From Nocardia aurea (GTDB lineage: Bacteria; Actinomycetota; Actinomycetes; Mycobacteriales; Mycobacteriaceae), in contig NZ_QCYJ01000115.1 in assembly GCF_003123685.1 (NCBI RefSeq), positions 62,001 to 126,000 of the forward strand: 64,000 nt of DNA, in the 5' to 3' direction. Both the position numbers and the translations under genes were made by a program. Below, in pieces: positions 26,663 to 34,500 of this stretch (within the stretch, counting starts at the first letter, position 1; each line of letters begins with the position of its first letter). Below the pieces are notes generated by a model. The model saw only the letters and a program-made list of their open reading frames with translations, was not told the DNA's origin and made no database searches.

Positions 26663-27865
26663 CTACGACGCTCGCCGCAACGCGGTGCGCAATCCACTGT
26701 GGCCGGAACGTGTGCCTCCACGACCGGGAAATGGTCTGAGCACGTCGAACTTTCGTTCCGACGCCGTCTCCGGGGCGTCATCGGAGGTCGCGAGCAGCAG
26801 ACTGTCCGGGAGCGCCAGTTTGTGAATGGTGCGCAGTGTCAGCAGGTACTGGCGCAGCAGCGGTCCGGTCGTATAGGGCAGGTCGTAGCGGTCGCAGAGA
26901 TCGCGCACCCGGTGTGCGATCTCCGCGTAGCGGTTGCTGGGCAGATCCGGGAACAGGTGATGCTCGATCTGATAGCAGAGATTGCCGCTGAGGAACGCGA
27001 GAACAGGTCCGGCGTCGAAATTCGCGGAGCCGAGCATCTGACGGAGGTACCACTCGGACTTGGTTTCATTGTCCAGCACGTTCGGCGCGAACTTCTCGGC
27101 GCCGTCCGGGAAATGTCCGCAGAAGATCACCAGGTATGCCCAGATATTGCGCAGCACGTTGGCGCTCGCGTCCGCGGACAGCGTCCGCCGCCAGCGCCGG
27201 CCGTTGAAGGCCGGGAAGAGAAGATAGTCCTTGCCGAGCTGGCGCGTGATCTTGCGCACCAGGGCCCGGGTGTGTTTCGCCTTCTCCACCGGATTTCCGG
27301 CGCGTTCCCGCGCGGAATAGAGTCCGTGCAGGGCGATACCCCATTCGAAGGTGGCGGCCAGTAGCAGATTCCGAACCGGTTGCAGCAGATGTTCCGGCCG
27401 CCACGACTCGTCGCGGGTCACGCGCATCACACCGAAGCCGATGTCCTCGTCCATGCCGAGCACATTCGTGAAGACGTGATGGCGATAGTTGTGCGAATAA
27501 CGCCACTGCTCGGAGACCCCGGCCATATCCCATTCCCAGGTACTGGAATGTATTTCCGGATCGTTCATCCAGTCCCACTGTCCGTGGCCGACGTTGTGCC
27601 CGATCTCCATGTTCTCGATACTCTTGGCCACCGCGAGCCCGACGGTTCCCAGCACCCAGCCTGGACGGGTGCTGGTGAGACCGATCATCAGCCGGGAGGC
27701 CACGTCGAGTGCTCGTTGGAACGCGATCGTACGGCGGATGTATGCCGCGTCTCGCTCGCCGCGCTGCTCGATGACGGTGCGGCGTATCGCGTCGAGTTCG
27801 GATCCGAGTGCTTCGATGTCGGAGGTGTCGAGATGCGCGTAGGCGGCGATCCGCGATATAGCCAT
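26663..27865 (-). CDS. Membrane fatty-acid desaturase, DesA3-like
   Basis: A 400-residue di-iron membrane desaturase. The histidine boxes are H90-NVG-H94, H125-NYR-H129-H130 and Q299-IE-H302-H303, the full set for the acyl-lipid/acyl-CoA desaturase family. It introduces a double bond into a long-chain acyl group with O2 and electrons from a ferredoxin or oxidoreductase partner, which is not encoded nearby. The start ATG 27865 has GGGGAGA upstream. The C-terminal 40 residues are Arg/Gly-rich. A TetR gene lies upstream on the same strand, and palindromic operators at 28228-28259 probably control this gene. Confidence 0.9.
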   Translation of the reverse strand: MAISRIAAYAHLDTSDIEALGSELDAIRRTVIEQRGERDAAYIRRTIAFQRALDVASRLMIGLTSTRPGWVLGTVGLAVAKSIENMEIGHNVGHGQWDWMNDPEIHSSTWEWDMAGVSEQWRYSHNYRHHVFTNVLGMDEDIGFGVMRVTRDESWRPEHLLQPVRNLLLAATFEWGIALHGLYSARERAGNPVEKAKHTRALVRKITRQLGKDYLLFPAFNGRRWRRTLSADASANVLRNIWAYLVIFCGHFPDGAEKFAPNVLDNETKSEWYLRQMLGSANFDAGPVLAFLSGNLCYQIEHHLFPDLPSNRYAEIAHRVRDLCDRYDLPYTTGPLLRQYLLTLRTIHKLALPDSLLLATSDDAPETASERKFDVLRPFPGRGGTRSGHSGLRTALRRAS

Positions 27866-27943
27866 TGTTCTCCCCGAGTTCCTGAGTTGTCGGCGCGCTC
27901 GGCCGGTGAACACGATGTGGTGTGAGATGAAACCGTCGGCGGT

Positions 27944-28117
27944 TCAGCGTTCGAGCGCGCGCCGGAGTGCTCGTACCGCCCGGTCGACCGCGCCGCGCGG
28001 GGGTTTGCTGCCGATATCTGTCCGACGTCTGCTGGCCTCATCCGTTCCGGCCAGCGCACACCGCACTCTTGCCGCGAACGCCCGAACCTGTCGCGCGATC
28101 CTGCCTTCGATCGTCAT
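27944..28117 (-). CDS. Small basic protein upstream of the desaturase (tentative)
   Basis: A 57-residue open frame starting MTIEGRIARQVRAFAARVRC, Arg/Ala-rich and probably helical. It has GGAGG and AGGAAC upstream and lies between the operator region and the desaturase start. No family recognised. It could be a real small gene of the desaturase operon or a chance frame in GC-rich DNA. Confidence 0.3.
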   Translation of the reverse strand: MTIEGRIARQVRAFAARVRCALAGTDEASRRRTDIGSKPPRGAVDRAVRALRRALER

Positions 28118-28227
28118 CGGACTGTTCCTGCCTCCGGCAGCGCCACAGCTTTCGATCTGAACTGTACGGCCCTGGCCGGTTGTCGCACGAACCGGTATAA
28201 CCACAGCGTACGCCGAGAATACGCCGT

Positions 28228-28259
28228 ATGTCTACAGTGTAGAATTACATTGTAGACAT
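28228..28259. promoter_or_regulatory. Nested TetR-type operator upstream of the desaturase operon
   Basis: ATGTCTACA (28228-28236) and TGTAGACAT (28251-28259) form a 9-bp inverted repeat. Inside it TCTACA-G-TGTAGA (28231-28243) is a second perfect palindrome. TGTAGA therefore occurs twice, 13 bases apart, as if two repressor dimers bind. The region is AT-rich and lies between the tetR stop and the small ORF/desaturase. Confidence 0.6.
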
Positions 28260-28283
28260 GGCCGGGCGGGATGCCGACTTCGA

Positions 28284-29027
28284 TCAGCCGTCTCTCGGGA
28301 TCGTCGCGGCCAATCCGGTCAGGAGAATGTCCAGGCCCCTTTCGAGTTCGGACGCGCCGTCGTAGGAGGCGAGTACCGGGGCCAATTCCCGGATCAGCGG
28401 GAATTGGCCGATGGGCAGTCGGTGCAATCCCAGCCGAAGCACCTCGTCTGTCTCCTCGGCGCGTTCCACCATCTCCTGGAGTTCGTTGAGGACGTGGCCG
28501 TAGAGGAATCCGAACACCATGCGGTAGATATGCAGCGCGTCGGCTCCGGCGAATCCGGCTCCGGTGAGCAGGGCGAGGATATCCTCCAGCGGCCGGATCA
28601 CCGCTGGGGAACGCAGTCCCAACGGGGTTGCCAACGGCCTGGTCACCAGAAGTGGCACCACTCGCGGATGGGCCAGTGCCAGTCGGCGGAAATCGTTTGC
28701 GACGGAACGCAACTCGGTGGCCCAATCCGGGGCGGACGGGTCCACCGCCAACTGCGCGAAGATGATCTCGGCTATTCCGTCGAGAACCGCGGCCTTGTTC
28801 GCGACATGGCGATAGATGACCATGGGATCCCGCCCCACCGCCTCGGCCAGGCGGCGCATCGACAAACTCTCGACGCCGTCCCGGTCGACGATCTCCAACG
28901 CCGCTTTCAGGACCGTCTCCCTGGTGACCGGGCTCTCGCCCCGGCCGTTACGCGCCGGAGGGGTTCGCCGGTTCCCCGATCGAGAATTCGAGCGGTCGGC
29001 TGGCGACTCGGTCATATCGGAAACCAT
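28284..29027 (-). CDS. TetR-family regulator, probable controller of the desaturase
   Basis: A 247-residue regulator with an N-terminal disordered stretch, then the helix-turn-helix (ETVLKAALEIVDRDGVESLS and MRRLAEAVGRDPMVIYRHVA) and a TetR_C-type ligand domain. The start ATG 29027 has GGGAAAGGTAG upstream. A 27-base inverted repeat 24 bases before the start (29051-29077) and the nested palindrome after its stop (28228-28259) share TTGTAG half-sites, so it probably represses itself and the desaturase operon, in the way that lipid-sensing TetR proteins control desaturases. The inducer is unknown; an acyl-CoA is a reasonable guess. Confidence 0.85.
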   Translation of the reverse strand: MVSDMTESPADRSNSRSGNRRTPPARNGRGESPVTRETVLKAALEIVDRDGVESLSMRRLAEAVGRDPMVIYRHVANKAAVLDGIAEIIFAQLAVDPSAPDWATELRSVANDFRRLALAHPRVVPLLVTRPLATPLGLRSPAVIRPLEDILALLTGAGFAGADALHIYRMVFGFLYGHVLNELQEMVERAEETDEVLRLGLHRLPIGQFPLIRELAPVLASYDGASELERGLDILLTGLAATIPRDG

Positions 29028-29050
29028 CTACCTTTCCCAGTGGATCTTCC

Positions 29051-29077
29051 TTGTAGGTCATGAGCGTAGACCTACAA
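29051..29077. promoter_or_regulatory. TetR-type operator upstream of the desaturase-linked tetR
   Basis: TTGTAGGTC (29051-29059), 9 bases, then the exact complement GACCTACAA (29069-29077). It sits 24-50 bases before the tetR start, where a self-repressing operator is expected, and shares the TTGTAG core with the site at 28228-28259. Confidence 0.65.
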
Positions 29078-29197
29078 CGTTGACATCGACAGTGGGAGCG
29101 CGTCTACTGGAGTGATCGGCTCCTACGACGATCCGGTCGGCCGCCGTGGAGTGACCGGGATCGCGAACGCCCCGCCACCCCGAACAGGAGCGCCATC

Positions 29198-29443
29198 ATG
29201 ACAACGAACCAGATCCGCCGGCTATCGGCTCGTCATCGCACGCCGCCGGAGTTCACACCCCGATCGAGGCTGAAACCGAAGACCGAACGCAACGGTTACG
29301 TCGACGGCGCCCGGTGGCCCGGATCCAGCGACCTCACCGATGAATTACCCGATCTGCCGGCGGTGCTCTCGGTCGGCCCTGATGGCCGCGGTGCTGCCCG
29401 ATCCGACGGCGTCTGCCGCCGGTTGAACGGAGATGAATCATGA
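29198..29443 (+). pseudogene. Truncated DUF5994 paralogue
   Basis: The 81-residue frame carries the DUF5994 N-terminal signature RLKPKTERNGYVDGARWPGS followed by DLTDELPDLPAVLS, which aligns with GQVDGAWWPWTDNLTAELHD of the intact gene just downstream. It then departs into unrelated Gly/Arg-rich sequence and stops, lacking the core of the domain. It overlaps the intact copy by 4 bases (ATGA), so translation coupling may persist. Probably the decayed upstream member of a tandem pair. Confidence 0.55.
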
Positions 29444-29961
29444 CCGACGTCCGCACACGCCGTCCGATCACCAACCATCGCGCCATGGGCGCGAGTGTCC
29501 ATCCCTCCGCCGCCGTCGAGCAGCCGTTCCCGGCTCCCACCCGCACACAGCGCCTGCTGATGCGAGAAGGCGACAGTGTCGCGGGGCAGGTCGACGGCGC
29601 ATGGTGGCCGTGGACGGATAACCTCACCGCGGAGCTGCACGACCTGGTCAGCGCCCTCACCGGGCGTCTCGGCACCACCGTGCGCATCGGCTTCGACTGG
29701 AACGCGGTCAGTATCTCTCAACGTCGGATCGATCGCGCCGACGGTATCGATATCATCGGGCCGGGCGTGGACCAGGCCGGCGACACCATCCGCCTGTTCG
29801 GCGCGGACGGCACCCATGCGACGCTGCTGGTCGTTGCGGCACACACCTCTCCCGACGAGGCATACGACAAGATGCGAAACGTCTCGGTGTCCGCCGAATT
29901 ATCCACCGTCCGTGGAATTTCGCCGAATATTCGATCCAATTCGCCGCCCCGGGCCGAATGA
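29440..29961 (+). CDS. DUF5994 family protein
   Basis: A 173-residue actinobacterial protein. After about 40 disordered residues come RLLMREGDSVAGQVDGAWWP and the rest of the DUF5994 domain (TVRIGFDWNAVSISQRRIDR, then DGTHATLLVVAAHTSPDEAY). Members occur in tandem arrays in mycobacteria and Nocardia and have no established function. No signal peptide. It starts within the end of a truncated paralogue. Confidence 0.7.
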   Translation: MTDVRTRRPITNHRAMGASVHPSAAVEQPFPAPTRTQRLLMREGDSVAGQVDGAWWPWTDNLTAELHDLVSALTGRLGTTVRIGFDWNAVSISQRRIDRADGIDIIGPGVDQAGDTIRLFGADGTHATLLVVAAHTSPDEAYDKMRNVSVSAELSTVRGISPNIRSNSPPRAE

Positions 29962-30184
29962 CGCCCGAGTGCTAGACTCGGAAGTCTGGTGGTCGATCCG
30001 CCTGTCCATTTCCTTGCGGATTCTCGAGCGCTCCGGCGCAACACGTTCAGCCAATCGAGTGGTTGCAGGCAGCGCCACTGTCGACGCTGCCCAGAAGCAG
30101 AAGGGCTGTCCCCGTGTCGAATCGAGAGTTCTCCCGGGTATGGGAGGTATCAGCGCGTATGCGATATCTCGAAAAGAAAAGTCG

Positions 30185-31219
30185 ATGGAAATCGGAGTCG
30201 GTGTCTGTATGAATACCATGACCATTTCCTACGCACATCTGTTCCGGCTCAGCGACGAATGTGGCATCTTCGAGCACGCGAAATTGACAGCGCCCCGGAT
30301 CGACAATGGTTACTGCGTCGATGATGTGGCCCGTGCCCTCGTGGTGGCGGTCCGGGAACCGGAACCCGACGGTCGATTGCTCGAACTCGTCCGGGTGTAT
30401 CTGGACTTCGTGATCGCGGCGTTGAGCGAGGACGGACGGTGCCACAATCGCCGGGGCTCGGACCGAGCGTGGCAGGACGAGCCGGGTGTCGAAGACCACT
30501 GGGGGCGTGCGCTGTGGGCGCTCGGCTCCGTCGTCGCTCGCGTCCCTGATCTGGCGGATATCGCGATGACGTATTTCGCCGTCGCGGCTCGTCGACGGTC
30601 GGAATTCCCGCGTGCGATGGCGTTCGCCGCGCTGGGCGCCTCCGAGGTGTTACGGGTGCACCCGGGAAACGCACAGGCAGGCGCGTTGATGGCCGATGCC
30701 GCCGAATCGATCGGCGCGCCCACCCGTCGCCTGGACTGGCGCTGGCCGGAACCTCGATTGCACTACGCCAACGCGGTATTGGCCGAGGCGCTGCTCGCGG
30801 TCGGCGCGCAATTGCCGGGCCAGGGGCGCATCCAAGCAGACGGACTCGCGATGCTGCGCTGGCTGCTGGACATCGAGACCTCCGACGGTCATCTGTCGGT
30901 CACGCCCATGGACGGATGGACGACCGGGGAAGCACGTCCCGGATTCGATCAGCAGCCCATCGAGGTCGCGACGCTCGCCGACGCCTGCGCCCGCGCCTAC
31001 GACGACACCGGTGACGAGCGGTGGAAGGATGCGGTCCTGCTGTGCCAGGCGTGGTTCCACGGCGCGAACGATATGGCGACCCCGCTGATCGATCCGATCA
31101 GCGGCGGTTGTTCCGACGGCCTCGAACACACCGGCCGCAACGACAACCAGAGCGCCGAGTCGACCCTCGCGATGATCTCCACCCAGCAGCAAGCCCGCAG
31201 GTTGACGTCCGCATCGTGA
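30185..31219 (+). CDS. Stand-alone glycosyltransferase-associated helical-barrel domain protein
   Basis: A 344-residue protein that resembles the C-terminal extension often attached to bacterial group 1 glycosyltransferases: FRLSDECGIFEHAKLTAPRI and NGYCVDDVARALVVAVREPE, then a series of amphipathic helices suggesting an (alpha/alpha)6-type barrel (EDHWGRALWALGSVVARVPD, RLHYANAVLAEALLAVGAQL). No GT-B catalytic domain is present, nor is one encoded next door. It may be a glycoside-processing enzyme or a regulatory subunit. ATG 30185 is a tentative start; 30209 and 30218 are alternatives. The 223 bases upstream are relatively AT-rich and contain a possible -10 TAGACT near 29993. Confidence 0.6.
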   Translation: MEIGVGVCMNTMTISYAHLFRLSDECGIFEHAKLTAPRIDNGYCVDDVARALVVAVREPEPDGRLLELVRVYLDFVIAALSEDGRCHNRRGSDRAWQDEPGVEDHWGRALWALGSVVARVPDLADIAMTYFAVAARRRSEFPRAMAFAALGASEVLRVHPGNAQAGALMADAAESIGAPTRRLDWRWPEPRLHYANAVLAEALLAVGAQLPGQGRIQADGLAMLRWLLDIETSDGHLSVTPMDGWTTGEARPGFDQQPIEVATLADACARAYDDTGDERWKDAVLLCQAWFHGANDMATPLIDPISGGCSDGLEHTGRNDNQSAESTLAMISTQQQARRLTSAS

Positions 31220-31302
31220 CGGGCGTTGACATTTCGCGCACTTCCTGACGAGACACCGAGAAGCACAGCAAATTCTCAGTTATCGACCCGTATGTTGGGG
31301 TG

Positions 31303-32361
31303 ATGGTCTGGACACGAACTCGAACCGCGGTGGTGGTGACCGCGGTCGCGATGGCATGCGGAATGTCGGTGGGTGGCGCTTCGGCCGATAGTCGCCCGCC
31401 GGATCCCGTCCTCGCGACGGGTTCGATGCTCGCCTCGCCGAATACCGCCGACGGCTCCCGCGTGGGCGCGGTCACCGTCGACGGCGACCGCACGATCCGG
31501 CTCGCGGTCTACTCCGCCGCGATGGACAGGGATATCCAGGTCGACGTCCAGCGTCCCGCCGACACCTCGGCCCCGCGCCCCACCCTCTATCTGCTCAACG
31601 GCGCAGGCGGCGGGGAGGATTCCGCGACGTGGAAGGCGCGTTCGGATGTCATGGACTTCCTGGCGGACAAGGATGTCAATGTCGTCACCCCCGTCGGCGG
31701 CGCGTGGAGTTACTACACCGACTGGATCGCGGACGACCCCGTCCTCGGGCGCAACAAATGGCAGACCTTTCTCACCCGGGAACTGCCGCCGCTGATCGAT
31801 GCGGGTCTCGGCACGAATTCGGTCAACGCGATCGCGGGCATCTCCATGGCGGGCACCTCGGTGCTGCAATTGCCGATCGCGGCCCCCGGACTGTATCGCT
31901 CGGCCGCCGCCTACAGCGGATGCGCGCAGATCAGCGATCCGGTCGGCTACAACTTCGCCAATACCGTCGTCGCGGCGGGCGGCGGCAACTCCGCGAACAT
32001 GTACGGGCCCGCCGGTGACCCCGGGTGGGCGGCGAACGATCCGTACGTCCACGCCGAAGGGCTGCGCGGGGTGAACCTGTACCTGTCCGACGGCAGCGGG
32101 GTGCCGGGAAAGTACGACACGCTGGACGGCCCGAACGCGCTGCCCGGTGTGGGCGGATTGGTCAACCAGGTCGCCGTCGGCGGCGCGCTGGAAGCGGCGA
32201 CCGACTACTGCTCGCGCAATATGCGGGCCGAACTCGATCGGCTCGGTATCCCCGCCACCTACCATTTCGCGTCGACCGGCACCCATTCGTGGGGCTACTG
32301 GCAGGACGAACTGAAGCGGTCCTGGCCGGTGCTCGCCCACGGACTCGGCCTGCCCGCGTAG
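31303..32361 (+). CDS. Secreted antigen 85/mycolyltransferase-like esterase
   Basis: A 352-residue secreted alpha/beta hydrolase. The signal peptide ends at SVGGASA (cleavage near residue 28). The nucleophile is S181 in AGISMAGTS and the catalytic histidine is H328 in THSWGYW, the pattern of the antigen 85 mycolyltransferases that attach mycolic acids to trehalose and arabinogalactan in the cell envelope. Its presence supports a mycolate-containing organism. ATG 31303 follows an in-frame GTG at 31300. It stands alone between unrelated genes. Confidence 0.85.
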   Translation: MVWTRTRTAVVVTAVAMACGMSVGGASADSRPPDPVLATGSMLASPNTADGSRVGAVTVDGDRTIRLAVYSAAMDRDIQVDVQRPADTSAPRPTLYLLNGAGGGEDSATWKARSDVMDFLADKDVNVVTPVGGAWSYYTDWIADDPVLGRNKWQTFLTRELPPLIDAGLGTNSVNAIAGISMAGTSVLQLPIAAPGLYRSAAAYSGCAQISDPVGYNFANTVVAAGGGNSANMYGPAGDPGWAANDPYVHAEGLRGVNLYLSDGSGVPGKYDTLDGPNALPGVGGLVNQVAVGGALEAATDYCSRNMRAELDRLGIPATYHFASTGTHSWGYWQDELKRSWPVLAHGLGLPA

Positions 32362-32520
32362 CCGCTCGGTTTGTGGGGAATTGCGCTCGACCGAAAGTTG
32401 CAGCACCAGGTGAGACAACGATTCTGCCACCAGAAGTGAACAACGGTTCTCGTTCCGGGTACCGTGTGTGACAACGACGGGTCGGTGTGGACCGGCCGGT
32501 GTGGTCACTAGGAGGTTGGT

Positions 32521-33666
32521 GTGGAGCGCACACTGTTCGAACCCGAACACGACTTGTTCCGCGAGTCGTTCCGCAAGTTTCTCGATCAGCACGTCGCGCC
32601 GAACCACGCGAAGTGGGAAGAAGCGGGCATCGTCGACCGAGATGTGTGGCTGGAGGCGGGTAAGCAGGGCTTCCTCGGCATGGCCGTTCCGGAGGAGTTC
32701 GGCGGCGGCGGCGTCGTGGACTTCCGCTACAACGCCGTGCTGACCGAGGAAGTGACTCGGGGCCAATTCTCCGGGCTCGGATTCACCCTGCACAACGACG
32801 TGATCGCCCCGTACCTGATCGATCTGACCAACGACGAGCAGAAGCAGCGCTGGCTGCCCGGATTCTGTTCCGGCGAGATCATCACCGCCATCGCCATGAC
32901 CGAACCCGGCACCGGCTCCGATCTCCAGGGCATCAAGACCCGCGCGGTTCGCGACGGCGACGACTGGATCCTCAACGGCGCCAAGACCTTCATCACCAAC
33001 GGCATCAACGCCGATATCGTCATCGTGGTCGCCCAGACCGATCCGGACAAGGGCGCGATGGGTTTCAGCCTGTTCGTCGTCGAACGCGGGATGCCGGGCT
33101 TCGAACGCGGCCGCAACCTCGACAAACTCGGCCTCAAGGCGCAGGACACCGCCGAACTCAGCTTCGCCGACGTGCGCGTCCCCGGGAAGAACCTGCTCGG
33201 CACCGAGGGCATGGGCTTCATCCACCTCATGCAGAACCTGCCGCAGGAACGTCTGTCGATCGCGGTCATGGCCGCGGGCGCGATGGAGGGCTGCCTGGAC
33301 ACGACCATCCAGTACGTCCGTGATCGCAAGGCCTTCGGCAAGCCCATCGGCGCCCTCCAGAACACCCGTTTCGTGCTGGCCGAACTCGCCACCAAGACGA
33401 CCGCGGTCCGCATCATGGTCGATCGCTTCATCGAGGATCTCAACGCGGGCAAACTCTCCGCCGAGGACGCCGCGAAGGCGAAATGGTGGAGCACCGAGGA
33501 ACAGCTCGACCTGATCAACCGCTGCCTGCAACTGCACGGCGGATACGGGTACATGAAGGAATACCCGATCGCCAAGGCGTACATGGACGCCAGGATCCAG
33601 ACGATCTACGGCGGAACCACCGAGATCATGAAGGAGATCATCGGGCGGTCGCTGAAACTGTCCTGA
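32521..33666 (+). CDS. Acyl-CoA dehydrogenase
   Basis: A 381-residue FAD-dependent acyl-CoA dehydrogenase oxidising acyl-CoA to the 2-enoyl-CoA in beta-oxidation or branched-chain catabolism. Family signatures are ITAIAMTEPGTGSDLQGIKT, DARIQTIYGGTTEIMKEIIG (FAD/catalytic region near the C-terminus) and QLHGGYGYMKEYPI. The catalytic base probably lies in the TIYGGTTEI segment. The GTG at 32521 has AGGAGG a few bases upstream. It is monocistronic, 159 bases after the esterase gene. The substrate chain length cannot be deduced. Confidence 0.93.
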   Translation: MERTLFEPEHDLFRESFRKFLDQHVAPNHAKWEEAGIVDRDVWLEAGKQGFLGMAVPEEFGGGGVVDFRYNAVLTEEVTRGQFSGLGFTLHNDVIAPYLIDLTNDEQKQRWLPGFCSGEIITAIAMTEPGTGSDLQGIKTRAVRDGDDWILNGAKTFITNGINADIVIVVAQTDPDKGAMGFSLFVVERGMPGFERGRNLDKLGLKAQDTAELSFADVRVPGKNLLGTEGMGFIHLMQNLPQERLSIAVMAAGAMEGCLDTTIQYVRDRKAFGKPIGALQNTRFVLAELATKTTAVRIMVDRFIEDLNAGKLSAEDAAKAKWWSTEEQLDLINRCLQLHGGYGYMKEYPIAKAYMDARIQTIYGGTTEIMKEIIGRSLKLS

Positions 33667-33730
33667 TCGCAAGCCTTTTCGCACCCGACCCGGACGCGGT
33701 GTCCGCGACGGGCCGGGGTGCGTGCGCGGA

Positions 33731-34360
33731 TCAGGCGTCGCCGTCCGGATCGAGCGCGGCGGCAACGGAATCGGGCGTCCACCTCAGATCCGCACCGGGC
33801 CGCGTCGCCAGGTATTCGGCGATCCGACGCAGCGCCCAGCCGTGGGATTCGGCCAGTCCGGCGGCGAGATGACGCAGGTACGCGGGGGCGGGCGGGTTGC
33901 CGGGAATGTCGGTGTGCCGCCACGGGGCGGTGCAGGTCAGCACGGGGTAGCCGTCGAGAGTGCCGGTGCGGACGAGGGTTTCGTAGCGTCCGGGTCCGAG
34001 GGCGGTGCGCCCCGATCCGATGACCTCGGTGAGGTCGAGATCGATGCCGGGCGGGCGATACATCTCCTGGGCGACGATATCGGAGAACTGTCCGACGCCG
34101 ATCAGATACGCGCCCGCCGCTGTCTCGCCGGGTGCGTCGGGCGCGTAGAAGGCACGGCCGCCGGTCCAGGTCAGCGATTCGGTGGCGAAGTACAGCAGGC
34201 CGGGCAGCAGCAGCGGCACCGAGCGGCGCGGGGCGGTGTGATCGCGACATCCGGGCAGGTCGATCGCGCCGCCGACCGGTGTGCCGCCCGAGAGATAGCA
34301 CGCGAAACGGCTGCGGTGCAGATTGGATCCGTACGCCGCGTACCACACGAGATCGGTCAC
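33731..34360 (-). CDS. Gamma-glutamylcyclotransferase-fold protein
   Basis: A 209-residue cytoplasmic protein starting MTDLVWYAAYGSNLHRSRFA. The YGSNL motif is the signature of the gamma-glutamylcyclotransferase/AIG2-like fold. Related actinobacterial proteins are often mislabelled histone deacetylase. The rest (GGRAFYAPDAPGETAAGAYL and FSDIVAQEMYRPPG) fits the family, but the usual catalytic glutamate position is not obvious, so the reaction is unknown. It is convergent with the acyl-CoA dehydrogenase gene. A second member of the fold occurs at 56308-57306. Confidence 0.75.
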   Translation of the reverse strand: MTDLVWYAAYGSNLHRSRFACYLSGGTPVGGAIDLPGCRDHTAPRRSVPLLLPGLLYFATESLTWTGGRAFYAPDAPGETAAGAYLIGVGQFSDIVAQEMYRPPGIDLDLTEVIGSGRTALGPGRYETLVRTGTLDGYPVLTCTAPWRHTDIPGNPPAPAYLRHLAAGLAESHGWALRRIAEYLATRPGADLRWTPDSVAAALDPDGDA

Positions 34361-34426
34361 CCGGCCATTGTGCCGCGTGCGGACACCGCGACGATGTCGC
34401 GTCCGTGCCCGCCGCCTCGGGACAGC

Positions 34427-34461
34427 GGAAGGGCGAGCACGGTACCCGCGCTCGCCCTTCC
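34427..34461 (-). terminator. Terminator of the secreted lipase gene
   Basis: GGAAGGGCGAGC and its perfect 12-base complement (34427-34438, 34450-34461) with an 11-base loop, 40 bases after the lipase stop. Confidence 0.8.
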
Positions 34462-34500
34462 TGTTGTTCGCCTATCGGCGCTGTCGACTCCCGGTGCGGG

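Noticed and set aside
32436-32451. GAAC-AACG-GTTC core resembling a LexA box before the acyl-CoA dehydrogenase gene
   Set aside because: The outer TC/GA positions essential in actinobacterial SOS boxes are all mismatched, and the gene has no damage-related role.
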